Below the pieces are notes generated by a model. It made no database searches and was not told where the DNA came from. It saw nothing but the letters and a program-made list of their open reading frames with translations. The position numbers were made by a program, and so were the translations under genes. DNA of 64,000 bases from Herbidospora solisilvae. Its GTDB lineage: Bacteria; Actinomycetota; Actinomycetes; Streptosporangiales; Streptosporangiaceae. Location: NCBI RefSeq assembly GCF_009901565.1, contig NZ_WXEW01000004.1, positions 1 to 64,000 of the forward strand. The letters are read 5' to 3'. Position 1 is the stretch's first letter. Each line of letters begins with the position of its first letter. Positions 36,163-47,496 of this stretch are shown piece by piece.

Positions 36163-36750
36163 GTGACGCAGGATTTCCCCGACTCCCCCGCGGGGCGCGC
36201 CCTGGTCGCGGAGTTGTCCGCACGCTGGGCCGAACCCCACCGCCGCTACCACACGACCCGCCACCTGACCGACGTCCTGGCGGCGATCGAACCGCTCCGG
36301 GCCCACGCCCGTGATCTCCGGGCGGTCCGGCTGGCGGCCTGGTTCCACGACGCCGTCTACGACGGCCGGCCGGGCCTGGACGAGGAGCGCAGCGCCCAGC
36401 TCGCCCAGTCGCGCCTGACGGCCCTGGGGCTGCCGGTCGCCCGGGAGGTCGCCCGGCTGGTCAGGGTGACCGCGACGCACTCCTACCACCCGGACGACGG
36501 GAACGCGGCGGTGTTGTGCGACGCCGACCTGGCCGTGCTCGGCCAGAGCCCCGAACGGTACGACGCCTACGCCGAAGCGGTCCGGCACGAATACCGCCAC
36601 GTGCCCGACCCCCTGTTCCGCGTCGGCCGGGCCGAGGTGCTCCGCAGGCTGCTCGGCGGTTCTCTCTACGGCACCGAAACGGCCCGTGACCTGTGGGAAG
36701 AGCAGGCCAGACGGAACCTGGCACGCGAGCTCCGGCATATTACCGATTGA
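36163..36750 (+). CDS. HD-domain metal-dependent phosphohydrolase
   Basis: 195-residue predicted HD hydrolase. The metal-binding residues appear as RRYHTTRHL, AAWFHDAVYDGRPG (HD doublet) and the downstream VTATHSYHPDD and LCDADLAVLG. Similar proteins are conserved in many bacteria and annotated only as predicted phosphohydrolases. The stop codon overlaps the -35 element of the ssu promoter, so the gene is transcribed up to the operon. Confidence 0.85.
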   Translation: MTQDFPDSPAGRALVAELSARWAEPHRRYHTTRHLTDVLAAIEPLRAHARDLRAVRLAAWFHDAVYDGRPGLDEERSAQLAQSRLTALGLPVAREVARLVRVTATHSYHPDDGNAAVLCDADLAVLGQSPERYDAYAEAVRHEYRHVPDPLFRVGRAEVLRRLLGGSLYGTETARDLWEEQARRNLARELRHITD

Positions 36751-36774
36751 CTTGGTAGGAAATATGGGTAACTC
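36747..36774 (+). promoter_or_regulatory. Candidate ssu operon promoter (TTGACT, 16 bp, TAACTC)
   Basis: TTGACT at 36747-36752 and TAACTC at 36769-36774 precede ssuC with a 16-bp spacer; the predicted leader of about 33 nt contains a small hairpin GCGGT/ACCGC (36780-36795) and GAGG before the ATG. Sulfonate operons are usually induced by sulfur starvation, but I cannot name a regulator from this sequence. Confidence 0.5.
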
Positions 36775-36813
36775 TGAGGGCGGTCCACTCACCGCTCTCT
36801 GCGAGGTTCCCGT

Positions 36814-37635
36814 ATGTCCGTCGTCGAGCTGGCGCGCCCGGTCGAAACACCGCGCGCCACGCCGAAAGGGCCACGGCGCCGCGTCACCGCGTGGCATCGC
36901 TGGCTGAGCCCGCTCGCCCTCCTCGTGATCTGGCAGATCGCCAGCGCGACCGGTCTGCTCCCCGAACGCCTGCTGGCCGCACCGGCCACCATCGCCTCCA
37001 CCGCCGTCGAACTGACCCAGGCGGGCACGCTGCCGACCGCGATCGGCGTCTCGCTCCAGCGGGTGCTGATCGGCTTCCTGGTCGGCGGCGCGGCCGGAAT
37101 CCTGCTGGCCCTGGCGGCGGGGTTGAGCCGGGCGGGTGAGAACGCCGTCGACCCGATCATGCAGGCGCTGCGGGCGCTGCCGTTCTTCGGCCTCATCCCG
37201 CTGTTCATCCTCTGGTTCGGCATCGGCGAGGAACCGAAGATCCTGCTGGTGGCCCTGGCGGTGTCGTTCCCCCTCTACCTCAACACCTTCTCCGGCATCC
37301 GGGGCGTCGACGGCAAGCTCGCCGAGGTCGCCAAGACGCTCAAGTTGTCGCGCGGCCAGCTGATCAGGCACATCGTGCTGCCGGGCGCGCTGCCCCAGAC
37401 GCTCGTCGGGCTGCGGCAGGCCCTCGGCGTGGCCTGGCTGGCGCTGATCGTGGCCGAGCAGGTGAACGCGACCACCGGCCTCGGCTACATGATCAACGAC
37501 GCCCGTGAGTTCCTGCGCACCGACGTGATCGTGGTCGGGCTGCTCGTCTACAGCGCGCTCGGGCTGGCCACCGACGCGATCGTCCGGCTTCTGGAGCGGA
37601 GGGCGCTGGCATGGCGACGCGGCTTTCTGGCGTAG
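36814..37635 (+). CDS. ssuC: Alkanesulfonate ABC transporter permease
   Basis: 273-residue permease with six membrane helices and the EAA-type loop (GVDGKLAEVAKTLKLSRGQL, then RHIVLPGALPQTLVGLR) that docks the ATPase. Family BPD transporters for nitrate, sulfonate and taurine share this form. Sulfonate is favoured because an SsuD monooxygenase is encoded in the same operon. It overlaps ssuB by 25 bp. Confidence 0.88.
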   Translation: MSVVELARPVETPRATPKGPRRRVTAWHRWLSPLALLVIWQIASATGLLPERLLAAPATIASTAVELTQAGTLPTAIGVSLQRVLIGFLVGGAAGILLALAAGLSRAGENAVDPIMQALRALPFFGLIPLFILWFGIGEEPKILLVALAVSFPLYLNTFSGIRGVDGKLAEVAKTLKLSRGQLIRHIVLPGALPQTLVGLRQALGVAWLALIVAEQVNATTGLGYMINDAREFLRTDVIVVGLLVYSALGLATDAIVRLLERRALAWRRGFLA

Positions 37636-38306
37636 CGCGCGCGTTCGGCGACCGGGTCGTGCTCGACTCGCTCGACCTGGAACTGCGCGACGGCGAGTTC
37701 ACGGCCCTGCTGGGCCGAAGCGGTTCCGGTAAGTCGACCCTCCTGCGGGCCCTGGCCGGGCTCGACGACGAGGTCACCGGTGCGATCGACGTCACCGACT
37801 CGGTCGCGGTGGCCTTCCAGGAGCCCCGGCTGGTGCCGTGGAAGCGGCTGCTGGCCAACATCACCCTCGGGCTGGACGCCCCCGCCGACAAGGCGAAGGC
37901 GGCGCTGGCCGAGGTCGGGCTGGCCGAACGCTCCGACGCGTGGCCGCTCACCCTCTCCGGCGGTGAGGCGCAGCGCGCGAGCCTGGCCCGCGCGCTGGTC
38001 CGCGAGCCCGAACTGCTGCTGCTCGACGAGCCCTTCTCGGCCCTCGACGCCCTCACCCGGATCACCATCCACCAGCTCGTGCTGGAGTTGTGGGCCCGGC
38101 ACCGCCCGGCCGTGCTGCTGGTCACCCACGACGTGGACGAGGCGCTGCTGCTGGCCGACCGGGTGCTGGTGCTCGACGAGGGCCGCATCGCCCACGACAT
38201 CTCCATCACGGCCGAACGTCCCCGCCACCGCGAGGACCCCGCCCTGGTCACCCTGCGAAACACCCTGCTCGCCGCGCTCGGCGTCTCACCCGAAGGAAGA
38301 TCATGA
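37611..38306 (+). CDS. ssuB: Alkanesulfonate ABC transporter ATP-binding protein
   Basis: 231-residue ABC ATPase. Walker A is GRSGSGKST, the Q-loop is AFQEPRLVPWK, the signature is LSGGEAQRASLARAL, Walker B is ELLLLDEPFSALDA and the switch histidine is in VLLVTHDVDEAL. Its start lies inside ssuC and its stop overlaps ssuA in ATGA. The Q-loop context WK matches the sulfonate/nitrate/taurine branch. Confidence 0.9.
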   Translation: MATRLSGVARAFGDRVVLDSLDLELRDGEFTALLGRSGSGKSTLLRALAGLDDEVTGAIDVTDSVAVAFQEPRLVPWKRLLANITLGLDAPADKAKAALAEVGLAERSDAWPLTLSGGEAQRASLARALVREPELLLLDEPFSALDALTRITIHQLVLELWARHRPAVLLVTHDVDEALLLADRVLVLDEGRIAHDISITAERPRHREDPALVTLRNTLLAALGVSPEGRS

Positions 38307-39265
38307 AACGCGCACTGCTGGCCGCCGTCCTGCTGCTGGCCGCCGCCGCGTGCGGCGCTCCGTCGACCGACGCCGGCGCCGCACAGAGCACGGTCACCCT
38401 CCGCGTCGGCGACCAGAAGGCGGGGTCGCAGGCGCTGCTGAAGGCGGCCGGGCTGCTCGACGACGCCCCGTACAAGATCACGTTCGCCCAGTTCACGTCG
38501 GGCCCGCCGCTGCTGGAGGCGATCAACGCCGGGGCCGTCGACATCGGCGGCGTGGGCAACACTCCCCCGATCTTCGCGGCGGCGGCCGACTCGAAGATCA
38601 AGATCGTGGCGGCCTACAAGCAGAACGTGACGGGGGCGGCGGTGGTCGTACCGGCGAACTCGACGGTGTCCGGCCCGGCCGGCCTCAAGGGCAAGAAGAT
38701 CGCGGTGGCCAAGGGCAGCTCCTCCCATTACCACCTGCTGTCGGTGCTGAAGAAGGAGGGCCTGAAGTTCTCCGACATCCAGCCGCAGTACCTCCAGCCC
38801 GCCGACGCGCTGGCCGCCTTCTCCGGCGGCACGGTCGACGCCTGGACGATCTGGGAGCCCTTCACCTCGCAGGCGATCCTGCAGCACAAGGCCAAGGTGC
38901 TGGTCGACGGCACCGGCTACGTCAACGGCCTGAACTTCACGGTCGCCGCCCCCGAGGCGGTCGAGACCAAGGCCGACGCGGTCCGCGACTACCTGACCCG
39001 GCTCGCCAAGGCCCGTGAGTGGGCGCTCACCCACAAGCCCGAATGGGCCAGGGTGTGGGCCGCCGAGACCGGCCTGCCGCAGGAGGTCGCCGACGCGGCA
39101 GTCGACAACGCGGTCTCCACGCCCATCGTGATCGACGACGCGGTGGTCACCTCGGAGCAGGAGATGGCCGACGCCTTCGCCGCCGAGGGCCTCATCCCGG
39201 GCGGCCTGAAGTTCGCCGACTTCGTCGACCGGCGTTTCAACGACATCGTGGGGGCGGCGCAGTGA
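38303..39265 (+). CDS. ssuA: Alkanesulfonate-binding lipoprotein
   Basis: 320-residue substrate-binding protein. The signal peptide ends in a lipobox with cysteine 17 (LLLAAAACGAPS), so it is anchored by lipid outside the membrane. The mature part has the sulfonate/taurine-family fold, with a VTLRVGDQKAGSQALLKAAG start and DAWTIWEPFTSQAI. It overlaps ssuB in ATGA and ssuD in GTGA. A ribosome-binding site AAGGAAG precedes the ATG. Confidence 0.9.
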   Translation: MKRALLAAVLLLAAAACGAPSTDAGAAQSTVTLRVGDQKAGSQALLKAAGLLDDAPYKITFAQFTSGPPLLEAINAGAVDIGGVGNTPPIFAAAADSKIKIVAAYKQNVTGAAVVVPANSTVSGPAGLKGKKIAVAKGSSSHYHLLSVLKKEGLKFSDIQPQYLQPADALAAFSGGTVDAWTIWEPFTSQAILQHKAKVLVDGTGYVNGLNFTVAAPEAVETKADAVRDYLTRLAKAREWALTHKPEWARVWAAETGLPQEVADAAVDNAVSTPIVIDDAVVTSEQEMADAFAAEGLIPGGLKFADFVDRRFNDIVGAAQ

Positions 39266-40368
39266 GGTTCCACTGGTTCCTGCCGACGACCGGCGACGGC
39301 CGCTCGATCGTGGCCGGCGGCCACGGCCTGGGCCGCACCCACGGCGACGCCGAATACCGTCCCCCGTCGGTCGAGTACCTGGGCCAGATCGCGAAGGCGG
39401 CCGAGCAGGTCGGCTTCGAGGCGGTGCTGACCCCGACCGGCACCTGGTGCGAGGACGCCTGGCTCGTCACGGCGGCCCTGACCCAGGTGACGACCCGGCT
39501 GAAGTTCCTGGTGGCGTTCCGGCCAGGCCTGCTCTCCCCGACCCTGGCCGCGCAGATGGCCGCGACCTACCAGCGCGTCTCGGGCGGGCGACTGCTGCTC
39601 AACGTGGTGACCGGCGGCGAGACGGCCGAGCAGGCCCGCTTCGGCGACCATCTGAGCAAGGACGAGCGCTACGCCCGCACCGACGAGTTCCTCAGCGTCG
39701 TGCGAGGCGCCTGGCAGGGCGGCTTCGACTTCAGCGGGACCTACTACGACGTGGCCGACGCCCGCGTCGCCGCCCCGCCGGAGCCCACCCCGGAGATCTA
39801 CTTCGGCGGCTCCTCCGGCGCGGCCGGCCCGGTGGCCGCCAGGCACGCCGACGTCTACCTGACCTGGGGCGAGCCGCCCGCGCAGGTGGGCGAGAAGCTC
39901 GGCTGGATCCGCGAGCTGGCCGCCCGGGAAGGGCGCACGCTCCGGTACGGCGTGCGCCTGCACGTCATCACCAGAGACACCAGCGAGGAGGCCTGGGCCG
40001 AGGCCGGCCGCCTGCTGGAGCGCATCCCGGGCGGCGACATCGCCAAGGCCCGCAAGCTCCTGTCGACCAGCGAGTCGGTCGGCCAGAAGCGCATGCTCGC
40101 CCTGCACGAGGGCTTCACGAGCGGCAGGGCCCGCGACCTGGAGATCCACCCCGGCCTGTGGGCCGGCGTCGGCCTGGTGCGGGGCGGCGCGGGCACCGCG
40201 CTGGTCGGCAGCCACGCCGAGGTCGCCGACCTGCTGGAGGAGTACGCCGCCCACGGGGCGTCGGAGTTCATCCTGTCGGGCTACCCCCACCTGGAGGAGG
40301 CCTACTGGTTCGGCGAGGGCGTGCTGCCCGAACTGCGCAGGAGGGGCCTGGTCGCGAAGGCGGCCTAG
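39262..40368 (+). CDS. ssuD: FMNH2-dependent alkanesulfonate monooxygenase
   Basis: 368-residue TIM-barrel flavin monooxygenase that cleaves alkanesulfonates to aldehyde and sulfite. HWFLPTTGDG at the start, the TPTGTWCEDAWLVTAAL segment with the conserved cysteine, and LLLNVVTGGE are SsuD features. GTG start overlaps the ssuA stop. No reductase gene (ssuE) is in the window, so reduced flavin must come from elsewhere. The gene overlaps the convergent PH-like gene by 4 bp. Confidence 0.92.
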   Translation: MRFHWFLPTTGDGRSIVAGGHGLGRTHGDAEYRPPSVEYLGQIAKAAEQVGFEAVLTPTGTWCEDAWLVTAALTQVTTRLKFLVAFRPGLLSPTLAAQMAATYQRVSGGRLLLNVVTGGETAEQARFGDHLSKDERYARTDEFLSVVRGAWQGGFDFSGTYYDVADARVAAPPEPTPEIYFGGSSGAAGPVAARHADVYLTWGEPPAQVGEKLGWIRELAAREGRTLRYGVRLHVITRDTSEEAWAEAGRLLERIPGGDIAKARKLLSTSESVGQKRMLALHEGFTSGRARDLEIHPGLWAGVGLVRGGAGTALVGSHAEVADLLEEYAAHGASEFILSGYPHLEEAYWFGEGVLPELRRRGLVAKAA

Positions 40369-40817
40369 TGGTCGGGGGCCTCGCTCTTGATCTTGATCAG
40401 GGCGTTCAGCTCCGCCACCGCGCGCGCCGCCCGTGCCTTCTCCGAGCCCTGGATCCCCATCGCGCCCACGACGCTCCCGTCGGCGAGGTCGAGGCGGGGC
40501 CAGGGCTCGGCCTCCGGGAGGGAGACCCCGAGGATCTCGGCCCACTCGTAGCGGTGCACCCGCACGGCGTTGACCACGGTCACGCCCTGGTCGTCGGCCA
40601 CCACCCGCAGGCGGCCCAGCAGGTGGAGGAGGAAGGCGACCGCGCAGCCGAAGACGAAGACCCCGATGCGGTCGGGCAGGTGGAACTGCTCCGGGAGCAC
40701 GACCGCCAGGATCAGCGCGCCGCCCACCATGATCGCCGCCAGCGTGTAGGCCACGACACGGGCCCTTTTCGGACGCCAGACGACGGGGAGGGGCGGCGCG
40801 GGAACACTCGGGAACAT
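40365..40817 (-). CDS. PH-domain-like membrane protein
   Basis: 150-residue small membrane protein with two helices between about 22 and 70 and a following beta-rich domain (LRVVADDQGVTVVNAVRVHRYEWAEILGVSL) of the bacterial PH type. Function unknown; common in actinomycetes next to the riboflavin operon. ATG start, 11 bp after the ribH stop on the same strand. Confidence 0.75.
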   Translation of the reverse strand: MFPSVPAPPLPVVWRPKRARVVAYTLAAIMVGGALILAVVLPEQFHLPDRIGVFVFGCAVAFLLHLLGRLRVVADDQGVTVVNAVRVHRYEWAEILGVSLPEAEPWPRLDLADGSVVGAMGIQGSEKARAARAVAELNALIKIKSEAPDH

Positions 40818-40828
40818 GAGACCGAACG

Positions 40829-42521
<1,693 letters not shown>

Positions 42522-42525
<4 letters not shown>

Positions 42526-43142
42526 ACTGCGACCGCCTCCTGCTTGCGCCAGTTCGCGAATCCGGTGAGGACCAGGACGAAGAACACCGCGTAGACCGCC
42601 CCGGAGACGACCAGCCCCGACCGGAAGGCCAGCGGCACTCCGACGAGGTCGACGGCGATCCAGACCAGCCAGAAGTCGGTCAGCGCCCGGCCCTGGGCCC
42701 AGGTCGCGACCGCGCTGCCGACGAAGATGTAGGCGTCGGCCGCCACCAGGAAGTAGCCCTCGGGAAGGGGGGCGTGCGCGCCCCACGAGAGCCCGGTGAC
42801 GAAGAAGAACCAGCCGACCAGGGCGGTGCCGACGACGACGGTGCCGGCCAGGAACAGCCGCTCGGCGTACGTCGCGGGCCGCACGGCCAGCTCCTCGCCC
42901 TGGCTCTTCCACCGCACCCAGCCGTAGACGGCCAGCACGCCGAACATGACCTGCTTCAGCGCGTTGCCGGTCAGCCCCGCGTTGACGGAGGCGGCCAGCA
43001 GCAGCACCGACGCGGTCAGCTGGACCGGCCACGTCCAGAGCGACCGGCGGATGGCGAACACGACCGTGGCCAGGGCCAGGATGTTGCCGATGAGGTCGGT
43101 CCACAGGACGGTCGTCCCGAGGACCTCGAAGCCGGCGTTCAC
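42522..43142 (-). CDS. ribM: PnuC-family transporter, probably riboflavin transporter RibM/PnuX
   Basis: 206-residue membrane protein with about seven helices. [14 protein letters not shown] and [18 protein letters not shown] are PnuC-family features. PnuC proper takes up nicotinamide riboside, but family members placed inside FMN-riboswitch operons of actinomycetes transport riboflavin, and this gene is between ribE and ribBA. Both ends overlap its neighbours by 4 nt (GTGA and ATGA). Substrate is inferred from context. Confidence 0.8.
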
Positions 43143-43726
43143 CGGGCCACCAGCTTCTCCACGTACTTGGCGATGACGTCGGCCTCCAGGTTCACCGGGT
43201 CGCCGGCGACCTTGCGGCCCAGCGTCGTCAGGGCGAGCGTGGTGGGGATCAGGCTGACGGTGAACTCCTCGTCGGACACCGACGCGACGGTCAGCGAGAC
43301 GCCGTCGACCGTGATCGAGCCCTTGTGCACGACGTAGCGGGCCAGGTCGGCGGGCAGCGAGACGGTCACGACCTCCCAGTGCTCGTCGGGTTCCCGCTTC
43401 AGGATGGTCCCGGTCCCGTCGACGTGGCCCTGCACGATGTGGCCGCCGAGCCGCTGGTCGGCGCGGACCGCGCGCTCCAGGTTCACCGGCGACCCCACGG
43501 TCAGCGCGCCGAGGCTGCTGTGGTCGAGGGTCTCCTTCATGACGTCGACGGTGAAGACGTCGTCGTTGACCTCGACGACGGTCAGGCACACGCCGTTGAC
43601 GGCGATCGAGTCGCCGTGCCCGGCGTCCTCGGTGACTCTGGGGCCGCGGAAGGCCAGCCGGGCCGCCTGCGGGAGGGGGTCGACGGCGACGACCTCGCCG
43701 AGTTCCTCGACGATTCCGGTGAACAT
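43139..43726 (-). CDS. ribE: Riboflavin synthase alpha subunit
   Basis: 195-residue enzyme that dismutates two lumazines to riboflavin. It has the [13 protein letters not shown] start and two tandem lumazine-binding repeats, marked by [10 protein letters not shown] and [10 protein letters not shown], with [12 protein letters not shown] between. The ATG lies 2 bp after the ribD stop, with AAGGAG inside the end of ribD. Four-nucleotide overlap with ribM. Confidence 0.96.
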   Translation of the reverse strand: MFTGIVEELGEVVAVDPLPQAARLAFRGPRVTEDAGHGDSIAVNGVCLTVVEVNDDVFTVDVMKETLDHSSLGALTVGSPVNLERAVRADQRLGGHIVQGHVDGTGTILKREPDEHWEVVTVSLPADLARYVVHKGSITVDGVSLTVASVSDEEFTVSLIPTTLALTTLGRKVAGDPVNLEADVIAKYVEKLVAR

Positions 43727-43728
43727 GC

Positions 43729-44784
43729 TCAGTTCTCCTTCGGGGGCGCCGGCCGCGCGGTCACGCGCAGGTCCGGTCCAATGGGGACGACGTCTTCGAA
43801 CTCCCAGCGGTGGATGCCGTCGACGCCCGTCACCCCGGCGTCGCCCAGGGCGCTCGCCCCGGAACCGAGGAACGCGGGCGCCAGGTAGGCGACGATCCGG
43901 TCGACCAGACCGGCGCGCAGGAAGCTCCCGGCGAGGGTGGGGCCGCCTTCGAGGAAGACGCTGACGATCTGGCGGCGGTGGAGTTCGGTCAGCAGGGCGG
44001 GCAGGTCGAGGCCGTGGGGGCCGCGCGGGACGCGCACGGCGTTCTCGTGGGGCACGTCGGCCCCGACGGCGAGCAGCGTCGGCGCGGCGCCGTCGAGCAC
44101 CTTCGCCCCGTGGGGTGTACGCCCCTCGCTGTCGACCACCACCCGCAGCGGCGTGGCCGTGGCGGGCCGGACGGTCAGGTGGGGGTCGTCGGCCAGCACG
44201 GTGCCGATCCCGGCCATGATCGCGTCGTGCTGCGCGCGCAGGCGATGCACGTCGGCGCGGGCCTCCGGCGAGGTGATCCACTGACTGGTGCCGTCGGCGG
44301 CGGCCGACCGCCCGTCGAGGGTCGCGGCGAACTTCCACGTGACGAACGGCCGCCTCAGCCGCGTGTACGTCAGCCAGTGGGCGTTCCCCCGCTCGGCCTC
44401 CGCCCGCAGGAGCCCCGTCTCGACCGCGACGCCCTCACGGCGCAGCCGCTTCGCGCCGCCGGCCGCGACCGGGTTCGGGTCGGGCACCGCGACGACGACC
44501 CGTTCGATCCCGGCCTTGAGCAGGGCCTCGGAGCAGGGCCCGGTCCGGCCGTGGTGGTCGCAGGGTTCGAGGGTGACGTAGGCGGTGCCGCCCCGGGCCA
44601 GCTCACCGGCCTCGCGCAGCGCCCAGACCTCGGCGTGCGGCCCGCCGGCCGCGGCGTGGAAGCCCTCGCCGACGACGGAGCCTCCGGCGGACGTGATCAC
44701 GCACCCGACCACCGGATTCGGGCTCGTCGTGCCCAGCCCGCGCGCGGCGAGGTCGATCGCCCGGCGCATGAAGTGGTCGTCCAC
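43729..44784 (-). CDS. ribD: Bifunctional riboflavin deaminase/reductase RibD
   Basis: 351-residue enzyme. The N-terminal domain deaminates the pyrimidine, with zinc ligands in HAEVWAL and PCDHHGRTGPC. The C-terminal domain reduces the ribosyl side chain (FAATLDGRSAAADGTSQWI, FLEGGPTLAGSFL). GTG start with AAGGA upstream, directly behind the FMN riboswitch. First gene of the rib operon. Confidence 0.96.
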   Translation of the reverse strand: MDDHFMRRAIDLAARGLGTTSPNPVVGCVITSAGGSVVGEGFHAAAGGPHAEVWALREAGELARGGTAYVTLEPCDHHGRTGPCSEALLKAGIERVVVAVPDPNPVAAGGAKRLRREGVAVETGLLRAEAERGNAHWLTYTRLRRPFVTWKFAATLDGRSAAADGTSQWITSPEARADVHRLRAQHDAIMAGIGTVLADDPHLTVRPATATPLRVVVDSEGRTPHGAKVLDGAAPTLLAVGADVPHENAVRVPRGPHGLDLPALLTELHRRQIVSVFLEGGPTLAGSFLRAGLVDRIVAYLAPAFLGSGASALGDAGVTGVDGIHRWEFEDVVPIGPDLRVTARPAPPKEN

Positions 44785-44815
44785 CCCGGTCCTTCCCTGA
44801 ATCAGGGCTCCGGGG
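44784..44815 (-). promoter_or_regulatory. Predicted start-site sequestering stem of ribD
   Basis: CCCCGG (44815-44810) can pair with CCGGGG (44789-44784), whose last base is the first base of the ribD GTG. The enclosed segment holds the AAGGA ribosome-binding site and a small CCCTGA/TCAGGG hairpin. This arrangement suggests that the riboswitch controls translation, not termination: no T tract follows any hairpin. Confidence 0.5.
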
Positions 44816-44871
44816 CATGGGCATGGAAGCGCCCAAGGACGGACGCACCCCGAAGAGGGGCCTCGTCCGCC

Positions 44872-44998
44872 GCGTGCTGCCTCCCATCCGGACTTTCACC
44901 GTCGGTCCTGGAATTCCACCAGGTCAACCGGCCGATGGATTCGGCCGGGTCGCGGACTGTCACCGCCGGTTCGGACTTTCACCGACCCCGGAGCACGC
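44872..44998 (-). ncRNA. FMN riboswitch (RFN element)
   Basis: The minus strand shows the conserved RFN landmarks in order: GGTCGGTGAAAGTCCG, then ACCGGCGGTGACAGTCCGCG, then GGTGGAATTCCAGGACCGACGG in short segments, and GGTGAAAGTCCGGATGGGAG. The closing helix P1 is formed by GCGTGCT (44998-44992) and AGCACGC (44878-44872). It should bind FMN and shut down the ribD-ribE-ribM-ribBA-ribH operon when flavin is abundant. Confidence 0.95.
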
Positions 44999-45075
44999 AA
45001 TGCTTTCTTCGATGTGCGTAAAGGCTGTTGCCTACGCAAGTTATTCCCAGTCTGCCACGAGGGTTCCGGGCGGCG

Positions 45076-45855
45076 TCAATGTGGCGCCGGTCGCAGTGCC
45101 CTCGGGACGGCGTTCAGGCCGGTCCGGACGGTGCGCAGCGTCATCGTCGCCCACACGTCGCCGAACGGGGTGGCGGGCAGGCCGTAGAGGCGTCTGGCCC
45201 AGCGGGGCAGGCTGGCGAAGGCCACGGCGGTGATCCACGGGAAGACCGGCTTGAGCAGGGTGAGGCGGGCCGGGAGCGGCGGGTTGAGCGACATCAGCAG
45301 CGGGTGGGGCGCCTCGGGGACGAACCGCAACTTCGGCCGCTCGGCCTCGATGTAGTCGCGCATCTCGCCCACCGAGTGGGGCACCTCGTCGGGTGACAGG
45401 CCGACGACCTCGGCGGCGCGGCGCCATTCGTACACGAACCGGTCGGCCTCGTCGTCGGTCAGGGGCACCCCGGAGCGGCGGGCCGTGGACAGGTAGGAGT
45501 CGACCTCCCCGACGTGCACCCAGCGCAGCGCGTCGGGCTCGTCGAGGTGGTAGCGGTCGCCGACGTCGGGGTCGTAGGCGGTCAGGGTGGCGTGGATCTT
45601 ACGGACCCGGGAGGCGGCCTTCTCCACCTCCTCCGCGGAGCCGTAGGTGCGCACCCGGACGAACTCGGTCGTGCGCAGGAACCGCGCCCACGCCTCGGAC
45701 GGATCGAACAGCGCCGAGTTCTGGATCACCCCGCGCATCGCCCGCGGGTGGAGGCCCTGCATCAGCAGGGCCCGGAAGCCGCCCACGAACAGCACCGGCT
45801 CCGCCATCACCCGCCAGGTGACCGAACCGGGCCCGAAGAGCCCGTCTTGGTTCAT
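45076..45855 (-). CDS. Oxygenase MpaB/DUF2236 family protein
   Basis: 259-residue helical protein of the family that includes latex-clearing protein and MpaB oxygenases. Helices around GGFRALLMQGLHPRAMRGV and the WVHVGEVDSYLSTARR block with RYHLDEPDALRW are family features containing candidate heme-binding histidines. Substrate unknown. ATG start; 9 bp from the rpe stop on the same strand. Confidence 0.83.
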   Translation of the reverse strand: MNQDGLFGPGSVTWRVMAEPVLFVGGFRALLMQGLHPRAMRGVIQNSALFDPSEAWARFLRTTEFVRVRTYGSAEEVEKAASRVRKIHATLTAYDPDVGDRYHLDEPDALRWVHVGEVDSYLSTARRSGVPLTDDEADRFVYEWRRAAEVVGLSPDEVPHSVGEMRDYIEAERPKLRFVPEAPHPLLMSLNPPLPARLTLLKPVFPWITAVAFASLPRWARRLYGLPATPFGDVWATMTLRTVRTGLNAVPRALRPAPH

Positions 45856-45864
45856 GACCTCACG

Positions 45865-46524
45865 CTACGCCCCCTCGGCGAGGGCGCGAAGTGCCCGGAC
45901 CGCCTCGGCGGGGTCGTCGCGGCCGTAGACGGCGTTCCCGGCCACGAAGACGTCGGCGCCCGCCTCGGCGCAGCGCTCGATGGTCTCGTCGGCCACCCCG
46001 CCGTCGACCTGGATCCAGACCTCAAGGCCGTGCTTGGACACCAGTTGCCGGGCCCGGCGGATCTTCGGCAGCACCCCGTCGAGGAACGGCTGCCCGCCGA
46101 ACCCGGGCTCGACGGTCATCAGCAGCAGCATGTCGACCTCGGGCAGCAGGTCCTCGTAGGCGTCGACGGCCGTCGCCGGGTTGAGCGCGAACCCCGCCCG
46201 CGCGCCCTCCTTGCGGATCGCCCGGAGGGTGCGCACCGGCGCCTTGGCCGCCTCGGCGTGGATGGTCACGCTCTTGGCGCCCGCCTCGGCGTAGCCGACG
46301 GCCCACCGGTCGGGGTCTTCGATCATGAGGTGGCAGTCGACCGGCGTCGAGACCGACTTCAGCAGCGCCTCCACCACGGGCAGGCCGAGCGTCAGGTTGG
46401 GCACGAAGTGGTTGTCCATCACGTCGACGTGGAGCCAGTCGGCCACCCCCGCGACCCGGGCGGCCTCATCGGCCAGTCGGGCGAAATCGGCGGACAAAAT
46501 GCTGGGCGAGATCTGTACGGCCAT
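45865..46524 (-). CDS. rpe: Ribulose-phosphate 3-epimerase
   Basis: 219-residue TIM-barrel epimerase interconverting ribulose 5-phosphate and xylulose 5-phosphate. The motifs [40 protein letters not shown] and QVDGGV are clear and include the metal-binding His and Asp. ATG start. It lies upstream of the rib operon, which uses ribulose 5-phosphate, as in other actinomycetes. Confidence 0.96.
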   Translation of the reverse strand: MAVQISPSILSADFARLADEAARVAGVADWLHVDVMDNHFVPNLTLGLPVVEALLKSVSTPVDCHLMIEDPDRWAVGYAEAGAKSVTIHAEAAKAPVRTLRAIRKEGARAGFALNPATAVDAYEDLLPEVDMLLLMTVEPGFGGQPFLDGVLPKIRRARQLVSKHGLEVWIQVDGGVADETIERCAEAGADVFVAGNAVYGRDDPAEAVRALRALAEGA

Positions 46525-46587
46525 GACGCCGAAGTCTACGCGGCAAGGTTTTGTCCCCTCATGAACCTGCGGATGATCTGCGCAAAC

Positions 46588-46593
46588 TAGCCT
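46588..46593 (+). promoter_or_regulatory. Candidate -10 TAGCCT, leaderless ABC exporter operon
   Basis: TAGCCT fits TANNNT and lies 6 bp before the ATG at 46600, leaving no room for a ribosome-binding site. The message is most likely leaderless. Confidence 0.45.
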
Positions 46594-46599
46594 CGAACC

Positions 46600-47496
46600 A
46601 TGATCAGCGCATCCGGCCTGACCAAGGTCTACGGCGGCAAGACCGCCCTCGACCACGCCGACTTCACGGTGCGGCCGGGTGTGGTGACGGGCTTCCTCGG
46701 CCCGAACGGGTCGGGCAAGTCGACCGCGATGCGGCTGATCCTCAACCTCGACCGGGCGACCTCCGGCTCGGTGACCGTCAACGGACGCCCCTACCGCGAC
46801 CTGCCCGCGCCGCTGCGCGAGGTCGGCGCGCTGCTGGAGGCCAAGGCCTGGCACGGCGGGCGGTCGGCGTACAACCACCTGCGGTTCCTGGCCGGCACCA
46901 ACGGCATCCCCAGGCGCCGTGTCCGGGAGGTGCTCGACGTCGTCGGCCTCCACGACGTCGCGGCCAAACGCGCCAAGGGCTACTCGCTGGGCATGGGCCA
47001 GCGGCTCGGCATCGCCGCCGCCCTGCTGGGCGACCCCGCCATCCTGATGTTCGACGAGCCGGTCAACGGGCTGGACCCCGAGGGCATCCTGTGGATCCGG
47101 CGGCTGATGCAGTCGCTGGCCGCCGAGGGGCGGACCGTGTTCGTCTCCAGCCACCTGATGTCGGAGATGGCCCTCACCGCCGGGCACCTCATCGTGATCG
47201 GCCGGGGCCGGATCCTGGCCGACACCCCGATGGCCGACTTCGTCCCCGCCAGCCACGTGCGGGTGCGCTCCCCCGACCTGGCCGCCCTCGCCCGGGCCGT
47301 CGCCGCCGAGAACTGGCGGGCCCGCACCACCGCGGACGCCCTCCTGGTGTACGGGGTGACGCCCGCCGACCTCGGCGACCTCGCCTACCGGCACGGCATC
47401 CGGGTGCACGAGCTGTCGCCCGTCCACCCGTCGCTGGAGGAGGCGTTCATGCGGCTGACGGCCGAAAGCGTCGAGTTCCACGGGATCGATGGATGA
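46600..47496 (+). CDS. ABC transporter ATP-binding protein (exporter type)
   Basis: 298-residue ATPase with Walker [10 protein letters not shown], signature [19 protein letters not shown] (drug-type SLGMGQR variant), Walker [16 protein letters not shown] and switch [11 protein letters not shown]. The C-terminal extension of about 80 residues is common in CcmA/BcrA-type exporters. The permease gene overlaps in ATGA. Substrate unknown; related systems give bacitracin or antibiotic resistance. Confidence 0.88.
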   Translation: MISASGLTKVYGGKTALDHADFTVRPGVVTGFLGPNGSGKSTAMRLILNLDRATSGSVTVNGRPYRDLPAPLREVGALLEAKAWHGGRSAYNHLRFLAGTNGIPRRRVREVLDVVGLHDVAAKRAKGYSLGMGQRLGIAAALLGDPAILMFDEPVNGLDPEGILWIRRLMQSLAAEGRTVFVSSHLMSEMALTAGHLIVIGRGRILADTPMADFVPASHVRVRSPDLAALARAVAAENWRARTTADALLVYGVTPADLGDLAYRHGIRVHELSPVHPSLEEAFMRLTAESVEFHGIDG